Positions 1-11,860 of a DNA stretch of 64,000 bases are shown here, piece by piece. Within the stretch, counting starts at the first letter, position 1. Each line of letters begins with the position of its first letter. This stretch comes from Phymatolithon calcareum. Lineage: Eukaryota; Rhodophyta; Florideophyceae; Hapalidiales. A program made the translations under genes and the position numbers. Under the pieces are notes generated by a model, which did no database searches, was not told the DNA's origin, and worked only from the letters and a program-made list of their open reading frames with translations. Location: contig OZ345364.1 of assembly GCA_977006965.1 (NCBI GenBank), positions 1,302,001-1,366,000 on the forward strand, written 5' to 3'.

Positions 1-840
1 CTAGTGGCGCTAGTTATTTGCCTCTTTACCCCACGCCAAGGGGCACTAGTGATCTGATCGACAGATCATTTATGGATGATCTATTGCCTATTGCCTATTA
101 TTTATCAAATACAGTACAAGACTTGGACTTTTCCATGGCTTGAAAATGGACCCGACAGCACCTACTGGCATGGCCTCATCAAGCCGAAGAGTGGGCCATT
201 GAGGGTCCTTCATTTTCGACGGATATCGGGCTCGTGCGGGCCATACTGGGTACACTACCTACAGTCATAGTCCCCACCAGAACCACCTCTTTGGGGTAGC
301 GAGGACGGGATCTCTCCATTGGGGCAGAGAAGGACGGAAATTCGTAGTCACCCCTTCGTCGTGCCTTCAGTAGAAAAGCATACTGTACTGTAGAAAATAA
401 ATTTCTGCGGTTAAAATATGCTAAATGTTGAGGCCCCCATCATGCGTGTCTCATCATCAAGTCATTGCTCCTGCGAGTGTTCGATACAGTATTGTTGATC
501 CGAGAGCACGCTTACAAGCGCTTGTAAGCAATCGTAAAATATTCCGTCTCTTCGCAGCTTCTGAGCTCTGTTTGTCTAAATTTATGGAAATCCTCGCAAC
601 GGCAATCATATATCTTCATGATATGATACCCAAAAAAGCCCTCGAACCATGATAACATTTGAACGCAAATCATGTTTTTGTTTGATACAGTTTGAGCACG
701 TCCATGAGCCCTGATGATGTCACAAAGTCAGCTCTTACTAAAAATCGGTACGTAGTACCAGGGGATACTTTTTTGTGAAAAAAGTATCGTCGAGACCCTA
801 CAGTACGGGCCCTGAAAGCATGTCCTCTTCAGGCATAATG

Positions 841-875
841 TCCTCGTCGGGCATCATGATGATACCCGACGAGGA
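841..875. repeat. 35-bp near-perfect palindrome
   Basis: Arms 841-851 (TCCTCGTCGGG) and 865-875 are perfect complements, and the centre is itself palindromic apart from one C/A mismatch. It lies in gene-free DNA. It could be a small foldback repeat or a recombination scar; no function is evident. Confidence 0.6.
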
Positions 876-1568
876 TTCGAAGGACAGCCCGATCGGGGTA
901 CTAAATTTATAGCACTGGTAAATTAAGTTTGAAAAATAATAAAAATCAAAACATCAGGGACGGGCGCTGCTGGCTGAGTACCATACGTAGACAGTTGGCT
1001 TTCAACGGGCCATGACATCAACAGAGCGTTTGTAGAAAACTGAAGTTGCAAGACGGGCCACGGCTCGGAGAACTGTCGTAAAACTTCTGCAACGCAAACC
1101 CGAATCCAGTGCGGAAAATAGGGTTTCTGGAGCTGACACTGTATCATACCGCAGCAACTTCTCGGGAAGACGGTGAGATGCAGCATGTGCGGGAAAGTAG
1201 AAAATAATTAAATGTGAGCCATCGCAGATGCCGGTCGTCGTTTTCTCTGCGGAGCATGAGACCTGACTTTGCAGCACTTTTCAGATTTGAATATCGAATG
1301 TACGTTGATTGCATTTTCGCCCGAAGCCCGTTTCGCCGGCGTCAGCAGCCCAGCGTCTTGCAGGGCCGCAGCCAGAGGAATGGGACAAGTATCGCGAGCT
1401 ATGATGGTCATCATGATGACGTACAGTACGTTTTCCAGGACATGCTTTCCGGAACCTGTTCCGGAAAACGTGTCCCAGGAGGGGCACACACACAAGAATT
1501 TGGATTTCCAGTACGTAGTAGAAATCCTAATTCTTCGCCACTGCAGTAATACCGGCGCAGAGGTTAAC

Positions 1569-1619
1569 GTGCCTGTGGAAGTGAGCTGAGGATCATCCTC
1601 AGCTCACTTCCATAGGCAC
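1569..1619. repeat. Hairpin with 25-bp arms
   Basis: Arms 1569-1593 and 1595-1619 match at 24 of 25 positions with a one-base loop. Such tight palindromes recur in this window (3353-3405, 8372-8408, 21308-21335) and may be remnants of a shared process or foldback elements. Confidence 0.7.
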
Positions 1620-1773
1620 ATTGTCAAGGAGCCCATGATGGGCTCTTTGGTGCATGTGTGCGTCTGTTTGTTAGACATGTACTGTTGGTCCGAACTTAGC
1701 AGCCCCTATCCAGCAAGTGTTTCATGGGTATTGTCACGAAATGCACAAGAGATCGCCGTTCTCAGAGCACGTA

Positions 1774-2110
1774 CTAAAATCTGAACCCCCTCTTCGCTCT
1801 ATCGTCGATTGCAATGGATGACGTTTCCTGAACGATTGAAATGGTGAATACTGCGTACTTGCCGCTTACCATGAATTTTCGAACGATTAGGTTCCACATT
1901 TTGAAAAACTGGTCAAATTCTTCATGGCCAGGAAGCAGGCCGCTTATAACTCTGTCTACTGAAAGCGCTGAGTATGTGCAGTGTATGGTTGAACATAGGG
2001 CCCTCTGGCGTGAGGGAAAGAGGCAACTAGCTAACACCTACCATGAACAGATTGAACACCAATGGGATCAGTGGGGAGCCCTGTGGTACGCCACGAGTAT
2101 GTACAGTAGT
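1774..2110 (-). pseudogene. Decayed LINE reverse transcriptase fragment
   Basis: The minus strand near 2050-2105 encodes TRGVPQGSPLIPLVFNLFM, the conserved RT motif just before the YADD block of non-LTR retrotransposons. The same motif occurs in the other LINE copies of this window. The reading frame then breaks and the following 260 bp keep only weak RT character, with no FADD box. It is a short, old, non-functional remnant. The GVPQGSPL motif is seen directly; assignment to the same family as the 22-25 kb LINEs is inference. Confidence 0.5.
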
Positions 2111-2332
2111 TCAGATACTGTTTATGCATTTCGAATGTTCAATGGGACCCTTTGAACATATCAAACCCTTATCACCGTAAATAACCCAGAATGGTTTCGG
2201 CTGGTTATGGTTATCAGAGCCCCTAACAACACTTTACTAACCATATTTGCTAACCCATTTTTGGCTACAATAGCGGCAGGTCTAAGAACTGTATCACTTG
2301 ATTGCAGTGATGTACAGTAGCATCGACTTGTT

Positions 2333-2463
2333 CTCCGGAGCTTACACCACGGAACAAGAGTAGGAAATAAGACTGTATACAGACTTATTTCCTACTCTTG
2401 TTTGTCTTATTTCCTGTGAACAGTCCTATTTCCTACTCTTTTTTCGTGGTGTACGCTCCGGAG
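2333..2463. mobile_element. 131-bp foldback (MITE-like) element
   Basis: The outer arms begin CTCCGGAGCTTACACCACG and return as its complement at 2445-2463 with one mismatch. Inside, a second inverted repeat flanks a GTATAC centre, and a further copy of the TATTTCCTACTCTT motif follows. The nested inverted architecture and small size fit a MITE or foldback element. I see no coding capacity and no clear target duplication. Confidence 0.55.
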
Positions 2464-4113
2464 CAGAAACATTCGACTCACTAGACTCCTCGCTTCGTGC
2501 AAAAAGACGTTTTCTCAAACCGCCACTGTCGTGCTAACTCAGAGTACGACATCCAAAACAGCTGAGCAAGTCCTAGATCGATAAAACAGAGGGAAAGGCT
2601 TGTATGTTGCTTGCGAATCCCAATCTTGTCTGCCTCTTTCCATCCTACGGAGGGAAGATTGGAGCGACGACGGGTAGACGCGAAGTTCACAACATTCACT
2701 GCATGATGCTGTAGCGGTGGGTATAAGTCGGAATCAAATGCTCTTGAAAGCCTCAATCCACCTTTACCTGGCGCGTATGTCGTCCACGACAAGCCGAAGG
2801 GTAGTATTTTTATTCTCATCAAGGTCATAATATTCGATTCCCCTTTCGCTCATTGATCTCACGTTTTATGCATTGCTTCTGCACTTGTCAGACGTCACTC
2901 ATGCTCTGATCCTGATCACAAGCCTACATTTAAACTAATACTAGTAATATTCCTTTGATTGCGTCCTGAACAGTGTTTTCCTGAGGTGGGTTCGTGGAAA
3001 AGCAAAAATGCCCTAAGACTGTACCTGCAATGGAAAACGATAGATCAGTTCATGCCCAGTTCTGATTACGTTTTTGTTCGCCTGTCCAATCACGTCTTAC
3101 CTTTGCACACCGTGTAGAGCTCAGCATTGCTACAGCACTGGCTAAACTTGCTCCGCGTGAAGAGTGTATCTTCCTGTCGTAGAGGGAAATAACATTAAGA
3201 TCCTGCTTCTGAAAGGAATGGCGTCGGCTGCAACCGACTCAAAACTGCAGTTGGAATTTGCAGACTTGCACTCAATTACAACGATCGATGCTTCTCTGTG
3301 CATTGCTTCACCTTCTCGTGGACTGAGATGGTCGGCCGCCTATCTCAACACTATCAGGAATGCTATCTGTCTCCTCTAGTAGAGGAGACAGACATCATTC
3401 CTGATTGACTTATCCACGTCCTGTTTCGAGTCAAGTGACACTGATTGTCCTCCCCAGAATAAGGATATCGCCTGCAGATGCGTTGTTGACCTCACCTTGG
3501 ACCCCTGAAGGGAACTGCGAGCATGGGGCCATTCCAATACCACTGGAACGCTTCGTCTACTCATGCAACAACCATTCATATGGACACTCTGCTTTCCACG
3601 TCAAATTTGGTTCAGTTTCTCGAAGCCGAGTGGGAAGTCCCTCGCCATCACAGCTGCCATCCACATTCGCACCCTCCGATCATGCATGAGCACGGCCCAC
3701 AAAGCTCCCAAAGTCTTTTCAGGAGCGTCTGTGCGCATGCAGCATGTGTGTGTGTGTGTGGTTCCCCCACCAGCGATTTCGATCACTTGTACACCTTCTC
3801 CAACTGCTGTCCTTCACATCTCGCCCTCAAGGCAGGGAAATCTACCTGCCATCGTCTCGCCTTATCTCCTGTAAACTGCCCCAGTTCCTGGCCCGTTCGG
3901 TCCCAAACCTGTGTACGTGATACACGGCAGTCTCGAGATGAGACAGCCTTCCACTGTGGAATACAGGCACGAATAACCTGCACAGCGGACCTGCTCAAGT
4001 GGCGTTGCTGGCAGGGGCGAGCAAGCGTGAGAAGCAGCGACGATTTTGTTGAAGGGGCATATGAGCCGCGATGGCGGTATGAACGCCCGTGCGCCGACAG
4101 CGAACCGAGCGGC
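2464..4113. other. No recognisable gene; one hairpin
   Basis: No domain-bearing frame was found. The frame of the RING gene is open upstream to 3523, but the upstream translation is low-complexity and unlike a RING protein, so it is treated as leader. A short TG run lies at 3745-3760. Confidence 0.4.
3353..3405. repeat. Hairpin with 26-bp arms
   Basis: Arms 3353-3378 and 3380-3405 match at 24 of 26 positions with a one-base loop. It lies about 700 bp upstream of the RING gene; no regulatory role can be shown. Confidence 0.65.
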
Positions 4114-4950
4114 ATGGCCGACGCGGCTGGGCGCGCCGCGCCAACCCTGACAAAGTTGCAATGCGATGTGTTGCGCGATCTAGCCGCGCGCTTCGCGTCA
4201 GGTGCGATGCGCCATCAATCTCGCACCGCCTACCTTGTGGCGACCATTCCGCCGTACGCCGGCATCTGGCTCGCGCTGCTCCACTGCTGCATCGGCTCGC
4301 CGTTTCGTGTTCCGTTTTACGTCGTGCTTGCGATCGGCGCCTTGTCGTCGCTGGTCTCAGCCTTTGTGTTGCAACTCGCACTGCATGGCGGCGTGTTGCA
4401 TGATATGCATGTTGACGGGGAGAACTTCGCGTCCGCGACTGCGTACTGCTCGCGCACTTTCGAGATGACGTTTGCGAAGGTGGAGAGTCCGAAGACGCTG
4501 GTGAAATACGGACAGCGCTCGTGGTTTGCGCTCGGGGTTTGCATCGTCAGCACGACGTTTTTGGTGATCTGTTGTGCAAGAATGTTGCGACGATGGTTCA
4601 TCCAGTGTCGCGAGATGGACGACCGGATACGACGCGGGAGTGTGGAGAGCGAGCGGATGCCAAGGTATGCAGGGGAGTTTGATATTGAGGCGCCGAATGG
4701 GATTTATGGAGGCGGGCTGAGCTATCGGCAACTGGCGGTAAGGCTTGCGCGATTTCGAGTGGAGAATGGGGAAGGGGCGAAGGGAGAGGTTTGTGTGATT
4801 TGTTTGTCGGAGTTGGAGGAAGCAGGGGTGACTAAGTTGCCATGCTCGCACCAGTTTCATAGTTCTTGCGTATTGAACTGGCTTTCGAAGGCTCGTGAGC
4901 CTTGGTGCCCGCTTTGCAAAAAGAGCGTGCCATGTCATTCGGATCTGTAG
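4114..4950 (+). CDS. Membrane-anchored RING-H2 protein, probable E3 ubiquitin ligase
   Basis: A 278-residue protein. Two hydrophobic segments lie near residues 37-85 and a third near 131-153, so it is probably membrane-anchored. The C-terminus carries a complete RING-H2 (C3H2C3) finger: C227, C230, C244, H246, H249, C252, C265, C268, with the typical W before the last CxxC. RING-H2 membrane proteins are known E3 ligases that recruit an E2 enzyme and ubiquitinate membrane or secretory-pathway clients; the client here is unknown. The ATG at 4114 was chosen because the frame is open further upstream (to 3523) but that part is low-complexity; M at 4207 is an alternative. GC content is higher than in the flanks, consistent with a real gene. 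No close neighbours on either side. Confidence 0.85.
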   Translation: MADAAGRAAPTLTKLQCDVLRDLAARFASGAMRHQSRTAYLVATIPPYAGIWLALLHCCIGSPFRVPFYVVLAIGALSSLVSAFVLQLALHGGVLHDMHVDGENFASATAYCSRTFEMTFAKVESPKTLVKYGQRSWFALGVCIVSTTFLVICCARMLRRWFIQCREMDDRIRRGSVESERMPRYAGEFDIEAPNGIYGGGLSYRQLAVRLARFRVENGEGAKGEVCVICLSELEEAGVTKLPCSHQFHSSCVLNWLSKAREPWCPLCKKSVPCHSDL

Positions 4951-7239
4951 TTTCTTTGCGTGGAAACGATGAGCGCAGTGGCAATTTTGTCCTTTGCTTA
5001 TCTACAAGACTCGTAAGTGCTTTGGATTTGTCAACGGCAATTCACTGCTGTTGCGTTTTCTGTAGAATTTGGCCGGCTAACAAGTTTGCGCCGGGCGCTC
5101 AAGCTAGAAACAAAGCCGTGAAAAAAATCTATGTACGCTGTGGATATTTTTCCGCTGAATTCGCATGGTGCATATCAACCAAGTGGCAAGTATCGATCAA
5201 GGCAGTATGGATAGGAGAAGATGAAAGAGGAGCATCTAGCTAGGGCGATTATCATTATGCTGAACTACGCTGAATATGTGAAAGGACTGACGGTAAGATG
5301 AGATGAGAGGAAGAACGCTCAGTGTGTCTTCTGGTTGGTTACGGAGTGACGTTTGTACGATAATTAAAATGACTTTGCTCAAATAATATTTGGTCGTCCT
5401 CTTCTGCGACTGTGGATGTTCACTCAGAGTACAGTACCGAACGATCAGGCCAAATCTCCTTCACCTGTGGCCGATCTCACTGAGCGCCGAATAAGAAGAA
5501 TAAGTCTCCTTCCTCCGCATAGCTGTGCAATACAAATTAGCTGGCTGAGAAAGTCAAAACGGCGAACGTGAAGGCGACAGTGCGACCTGCCTGGCATTGC
5601 AATGCGACAAGAGCGTTGAGGGTCTGATGAGGACTGCAAGACGGGTGTGCGCGACTGAACGGCCGATAGAAGGGAACAGTGCTAATGATTTGGAATGACA
5701 CAGTAATTATTTCTTGTGCTGCATTACAAGTTCCTACTATACAGTATGATTGGAATTACGATACTGGGGATGGAGTGTGTTGGAATGACACCCTTGTTGC
5801 AGTGCTACGAGATATTTCCTATCAAGTATTTTTAGAAAAAGGCAAGTATGGTAGACTTCATGGATGAGATTCAGAAAAGTCTCTTGTTTGCAGACACGCT
5901 CCTTCCAACCGATTTTGCACCGGCTAGATGTCAACTGGGCATCACCACTCACTCCCTGAGTTCCCCCTCGAAAGCAGCATTAGGTCTCCTACGCTTGTAA
6001 ACAAGACCGAGAGGTCCCCACCACGAGGAAAAGCGGTTCCAACAGATCAGTGGAAAACACCATAGGTGGAACAGCAATTTGATGAACCGTAAGGGTCCCT
6101 GCAGGGTGGCCTGTGACCACGGGGTGGAGAAAATAGCAAATTGTTGGCAATAACGAGGTCTCGAAATCGGGGAAATGTTCTTTGTTTTGAACGAGAAAAC
6201 CACACAGTTCAACAACGGTGTTCCTTCAAGATCACAGACGCCAAAAGTAACAGCGATATTATGTATATCATCTACGGCCTTGGGTTAAACCGGAGTCGTC
6301 TCGAGAAGAATCCTAACGCATCTGTGACTTGCAGGTCGAAATTCTATCTGCGGGAAACGCATATCCCGCGGAGCATCAGACAGAGTGTGAGAGTTTCGAT
6401 CGTCCTGTCTTCCGTAAATAAATGTGGAGTATGAGATCCACGCATTTCTTGGCACCGGGCGTTGCTGCCAATCACAATGCGAGCCAGGTGAACAGGGCCC
6501 TTCATCGCAACCTCTATTCAAAATGTGTTTCTTCACTAACTGCAAAGTGTCTGACAATCAGCAGCCCGATCAACACCTACAGTATCAGTAAGGATCATCC
6601 TTGATGTCCATCACATCTTTTTGTCCACGAACATGTCAAGCACGCGAACGACTCTACGTAGAGTCTATACAGGACGCATCATGTGCGGAGCATTACGAAT
6701 AAAACGGCGCAGCACAAAAACTGATAGACTGAAAAGTCGTGCTCATTGATAGATTGAGCTTTGTGCCGTGATGAAGCAACGGCATTTCAAAATGACACGC
6801 GCTGTCACGAGACGGGCTAGGCTTTAGGGTTTCAGTTCCCTCGAACAATCGAATTGCACATCCTTGGATATTGAGAAACGCACTTATCCCGATCCCGCTT
6901 CAACTACCGATATTTCCAAGAGGGAGTCAAGTCGGCTGTTCCAATTCTTCATGGCGCCAGTCTGGTGCCTTTTCTCAGGATGAAAGCACAGAGTAGGAGG
7001 CACGCTCAACATAGTACCGCAGGCGACCATGAGATCTGACTTAATGTACAACAAACAGTGAGAGGAAACAAACAGACAATGAACTAACTCCTTTTGCTGT
7101 GAGGTGCTCCTGTCTCTGCTATACACGCACTCGGGCGCGAAGTAGGATCCCATGGATGCTGGAATAATAGGCATTCCGGAAACGGCGCACAGGAGGCAGG
7201 CAAGGAACTCGAGACGGCTTTGATCTCTCACGAGTCAGG
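4951..7239. other. No recognisable gene
   Basis: Only short frames without domains. A palindrome GACTCTACGTAGAGTC lies near 6650. The minus frame at 6884-7231 sits just downstream of a LINE C-terminus and is probably its 3' flank. Confidence 0.4.
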
Positions 7240-7480
7240 TGAGCGCCTGAAGCTGTTCCTCGACAGATTCTCATTGTTCAGAAACTTGAGTTCGGCCCAA
7301 GGTCTCTCACAGCATAGCTCTTCTAACGTCTTTGAGCTTACTTGGCCGATGAACTGACGTCAAAGCCGAATACGGCGTAAAGCAGGAGTTTGACAGTTTT
7401 TTTCAGCCAGCGTTACAGGTCTTGTACACTGGGTCGTATGATTTTGCATCATTGTTGCATCCACCCTTAGCAGACACCAC
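7240..7480 (-). pseudogene. LINE ORF C-terminal fragment
   Basis: Minus-strand translation gives FIGQVSSKTLEELCCERP and an ending RRSPDS-stop. This parallels FIGRVGTKTVEELCRERP and SRSPSA-stop in the LINE copy at 9691-10032. The upstream zinc-finger-like segment is frameshifted. It is a short remnant of the same LINE family, with no RT domain attached. Confidence 0.55.
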
Positions 7481-7772
7481 GATGCAATAGAACCCGTTTG
7501 CTTCTAACTCCCACTGCCTTTCGGGCCATGGCTCTGAGGTGGACTTTCGAACGGGAAAGCGCCGCGTGATATGCCAAGTGTATCTTCACTATGCCAAGCC
7601 GACCATATAATCAACTTTTACTAACAAAGCACAAGCACATTATATGTGACAAGGAAAAGGATAGAATGGAGAAATTGTAGGCCATGGAAAAACTGTGATT
7701 ACGAGATTACAGAACAATTTAGCTATCGGCTCTAGATAGTCACTACTTGCCTCACGGCTTAACCATTCTTGT

Positions 7773-8133
7773 CAAGCCGTGAGTGCTGAATGGCCTCGCA
7801 AAGGACAGACCTCCAAAAGAGGACAGCTTCTGGACTAAGCAAGCACTCGACAAGCTCTTGACCACGTTTCAGGCTGTCGCCAAGTAAGGACATCTCGCAA
7901 ACCTGAAAGCACCACGTGCTACAGGACAGTGGAGTAATTTTCCCCCTCGAGGTCTCGAAGGAGACCAGAGGTGGGTTTTTGAAGTCCACTGAATCATACT
8001 ACACCAACAGCAAAAGAAGAAACTCTTCTTTAGACAGAATCCAGCCAAAACCTCTTGGCACTAGGAAAGTTTCCCCAAGCGCCAGCAGATGCATAGGTAA
8101 CTTTTTATAAAAAAATTATCTTTCTTCTTCTTG
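7773..8133 (+). mobile_element. 5'-truncated LINE 3' end with 11-bp target duplication
   Basis: This 360-bp piece matches, in reverse complement, the 3' end of the minus LINE at 22360-22690. It encodes the last LINE residues (KDRPPKEDSFWTKQALDKL, against KDRHFKEDNAWTKGALDEL there), followed by a shared 3' UTR ending in an A/T-rich tail. It is flanked by ACCATTCTTGT at 7762-7772 and again at 8134-8144, a typical target-primed reverse transcription duplication. The severe 5' truncation is usual for LINE insertions. Confidence 0.7.
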
Positions 8134-8371
8134 ACCATTCTTGTATTCTAATGCAAGGTTTTCTGTAGTGCTACTATGTTCGAGCAGCAACCTAACACGT
8201 AACAAAAAGTATCAGAGTTAAATCGAAAAGTGGAAGTGAACGTGGCAACGAAATTAGCACTCCAACTGAATTGGTATAAGTAGGCGGGCAAGAACAGCTA
8301 CGGAAAAAGAGAACAATAAGCAAGCACAACCGCATATTACAAGTGAACGAGAAAACATTTGTTTTGATTCG

Positions 8372-8408
8372 AGATGAGGCTGCAGATATCTGCACTGCAG
8401 CCTCATCT
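8372..8408. repeat. Perfect hairpin with 14-bp arms
   Basis: Arms 8372-8385 (AGATGAGGCTGCAG) and 8395-8408 are perfect complements around a 9-base loop. No coding context. Confidence 0.6.
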
Positions 8409-8629
8409 AGAATTGCCACAGGGCGCTGACGAGAAACAACTCACCATTTCACCGGACGCTGGAAGAGGAATGCCAAGCATTTCCATAGGGCAATGGATCG
8501 TATAGCATTTAGATACGCACTGAAAGACCTCTTGGCGTGGCGCCAAGCACCACATTTACTTCGTAATGCAGCACAGATAGGAACGCGTACAATGCGCAGA
8601 TGTTTTCGGCAGCTTGCGCTGCTCAAAAT

Positions 8630-8840
8630 TTTTTCAAGTTTATTTAGAAGCCCCACAGACTTCCGAAGATATGAGCAAGGCTTCCTCCGATGCTACCTAC
8701 CTTTGTGCAGCTCACGAAACGCCAACCAGAATGGTGGACGGGAAAACTTAGGATTCAAGGTAATCCTATCTCAGACCTCTACGGGATTGTTGGTGCTTGG
8801 GCTCGATCGCTTTGACGTTGATCAATTGTTCCAGAGCCGT
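8630..8840 (-). repeat. Probable LINE 3'-end fragment
   Basis: The minus strand ends GGGGCTTCTAAATAAACTTG near 8630, resembling the 3' terminus of the LINE at 23318-25133 (GGGCTTCTAAAATAAAAAAC). A second similar end lies at 13080. Upstream similarity is patchy, so the family assignment is tentative. Confidence 0.35.
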
Positions 8841-9009
8841 TGACATTATACGCTACCACGGCACGCAAAGCGTCTCACGGCTCACCACAAGTCCGCTAGC
8901 TATCTTCGACTCAGTCGCTCTCAATAACCGAACTTCAAGAAATGCAAGAGGAGAAGATCTCGAACCGTTTCCTTAATGGGCTTGCAGATCCAAGAAAAAG
9001 AAATGTGAG

Positions 9010-10826
9010 TTCGTTTACAAGTTACCAACACGTCTGCAGACGCTTCGGGCAACTTTGCGAAGCCATCCTAGACGGACGCTGATACCGAAAGCACTTTTAA
9101 GGCTGCACTCTAGTAAGCCGCCGCCAGAAAAGCGCGTCCTGCAGTCCAAATGAACGGCACCGTGCAGAGAGGCCATCCGGTTCAACTGCACAAGCTCTCT
9201 TTCGAGACAGAGTATGCTCTACTCTCAACAACACCACGACATCATTAAGACCACATGGAATAGTCTGGCCGTTGCGTCTCTAGCATTATCAGGAAAACCG
9301 GCGCCGCCCGTGCTGTGCCCCATGGCATGTTAGAGCTTACTGTCCTCGCTGTCGTTGCGATCGCGTTGTCGAGGCAGACAGTATCGTCTGTTGCTTCTAC
9401 AAGGCGCTCCCATGTGAAACGCTAAAAACCTCGGCAATGCTCCCGTCAAACTCGGCATTGGGCGCTAATCAAAAACTCAGTTGACCAGGCTCGCCTCTCG
9501 AGGTATAAAGCGCCCGTTAGCGCATGGGAATTGTCAGGGCCTTCTGTGGCCTTCGCAATTGCCATTAGTTTATCGTTGTGTGTCAGGGTGGCCTAATAAC
9601 ATATGATCCGTCGAATTCAACGATTTGGAATTATGACTTGACGATAGAGTTCGCTGGCGCCATTTTCTTTCTTTATTGCGGAAAGCTCGTTCACGCAGAT
9701 GGTGAGCGACTGAGGCTGTTCCAAAACAGTTGCTCATTGCTCAGAAATTTGAGTACGTCTATGGGTCTCTCACGGCATAATTCCTCAACGGTCTTGGTAC
9801 CTACTCGTCCAATAAATTTGCGTCTGGAGACTGAACATCCACCACAGCGTAGCAATAGATTTTCAACTGTTTCGTTACCGTCGGTACTACACATCTTGCA
9901 TGCTGGGTCGTACGGCATTTCATCCAAGTTGAAAGGCGGCCACCAGAGGGGAACGCCTTTTTCGTTGTCGGACACTGGTGTGTCGCGCAAATTATCGAGG
10001 TTGGGCGTCCGAGGAGATTCGAGGATAGCCACGATGTACGGCGTTCTCCTTTTCGCATTCTGCTAAATCGAGAGCTCCGAGAGCACAAACTGGACAATTG
10101 TGATTCGACATAGTAGACGAAGTCTATCGGTCTTTCCTCGTGCCAGTGGCCCGAAGACTTGTCTGAAAAACGTTTGTTCAACTTCCTTGACGGCTCTCTG
10201 AACGTTTTCTGTCCGTGCTGTTAAGTGCATAACGTACTCCCAACGTGGCTAGATTAATGCCTTGTATACCTGGATGCACTTATGTATGCCAATTCCCTTC
10301 TTGAATACCCCTAATGCACGGAGCTCGTACAGAGCGGTCTTTGCTTTCTTGAGGCGCTGCAACATCTGTGTATCTGTAACCCCCTCTGGTCCTAGGGATA
10401 CTCCGAGGTAGGTGACTTCCGCGACATGTGCGAGGGCCTAATTAGCCAGCTGGAATGTCACGCACGATGTCTCACCCGATTCAAGTATCTCGCTTTTTCC
10501 TTGCTTCGTGTTCCATGTCATCCCTCGTTCTTGGGCCCAATGGGTGGCTTTGTCTAGCAATCCCTGCAGAGCGGAAGGTGATTTCGCTAGAAGAATTACG
10601 TCGTCTGCGAAGAGGATTGAAGAGAAGTCGGCCCAATCTCTGGGCACTTCTTCCATACGTTCCGCAAACTCATCCATGAAGATGTTGTATAGACTTAGAC
10701 TGAGAGGAGACCCCTGTGGTACGCCCCGGTCCACTAGAAATCAGTTCTTATTAGTATCTCCGACGGTTGACACCCCCAGGACGGTGTCAGGAATGCTTCT
10801 GCCGTTGTATATCAATGTATTGTGTC
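9010..10826 (-). pseudogene. 5'-truncated, decayed LINE retrotransposon
   Basis: Minus strand. It begins inside the RT domain: VSTVGD, then an in-frame stop, then DRGVPQGSPLSLSLYNIFMD and the FADD catalytic box (frame 10438-10734). Further downstream (9691-10032) is a zinc-finger-like C-terminal motif CKMC...ENLLLRC, typical of LINE ORF2 C-termini, ending SRSPSA-stop. The 3' end near 9010-9080 resembles the 3' UTR of the 7773-8133 copy. Stops and frameshifts make it non-functional. The 680 bp between ORF end and 3' end carries nothing recognisable, so the 9010-9080 piece could belong to a second copy. Confidence 0.7.
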
Positions 10827-11860
10827 ACGCGTAGTCGACAGGAAGTGGACCGGACAACTTCATGTTTCGGCCGCAGCCCAAGCCGCTTGAGGCATGACAA
10901 GCAGATCCAAGAGGACCCTTATGCCCTTCTTGTGGTTGACATGATGGACCTCGTCGTCTTAATGCTGAGTTCGCGCGTAAGTGATCTATGCGACTGCAGC
11001 GCAACAGACGCCGCCAATCTCAACTGAAAAGGATGCCCCATAGAGCTGTTCGATGATTTCATTGGAAATGTCCCAAAAACTTACTTTCAAGCACAGGCCG
11101 TTTTGTCTACCGTTTCTTCTCGAAGCTAACGCACTCTAGTCACTGAACTGCTCCTTTGTCGAAATGAATATTCTAAGGAGACATCTTGTTCGCCTCTTGC
11201 CCTCGCAGTCAGTTTCTGGAATTAGCTTTGGCCCCGGGGAGTAGGAAGATTGTGATAAACCACATGGAGCACCATGAGCTGCACGCACCTCCAGACCATT
11301 ACATCAGAACAAACTAGGGGAGGACCGGAAGAACGGAGGTCGTGGTCTTTTCAAGGATTCGTCTAGAATCTAGTTGCAGGATGGTGTTTTTTGTCACAAG
11401 CTTAGAGGCGCCGCCAATGCGCTTCATTCGTGGCACTCCACGGAGCTGGTGAGTGGGGAAGGAGAAACGTTAGAACAGCAGTAGCATTGCATAAAGGAAG
11501 TTGGGCAGGAGCTCTGAAAAGGTCCATGAATGTTAGAAGAGAAGACCAAGCGTAAAACAATAGCTTGCCGAAGGTAAGAAGCAACTGACGAAGCCTGGGC
11601 CGTGTGTTTATTTGACTGTAGGGCGGTTTAAAATCAAAGGTAAAGAGTGCAATGTTCTACGCTTTGCTTCACGCGCCAAATCTCATCAGCTTATCGATCG
11701 ATTAGGAAGTTGCGTGGACGATGTGTACCGCAAGATTGGAGTGTATATGTTTTAAGTTACTGGCCGATGAGAATCTGTCCGAGGGGAAGAAAAGGCAGTA
11801 TGTGCTTCATGCTGTTGTTTTTATCTCTAATTTACTTTGATTTTTTGGTTGGAATGTTTC
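10827..11860. other. No recognisable gene
   Basis: Short frames only; no domain, repeat or RNA gene seen. Confidence 0.4.

Larger units (their letters stand above)
1..1770. other. No recognisable gene; two hairpins inside
   Basis: Short frames on both strands show no recognisable domain. The only structure I see is two inverted repeats, listed separately. The sequence looks like decayed intergenic DNA. Confidence 0.5.

Noticed and set aside
3523-4113. N-terminal extension of the RING protein
   Set aside because: Open by chance: low-complexity, no domain, and codon use unlike the RING part.
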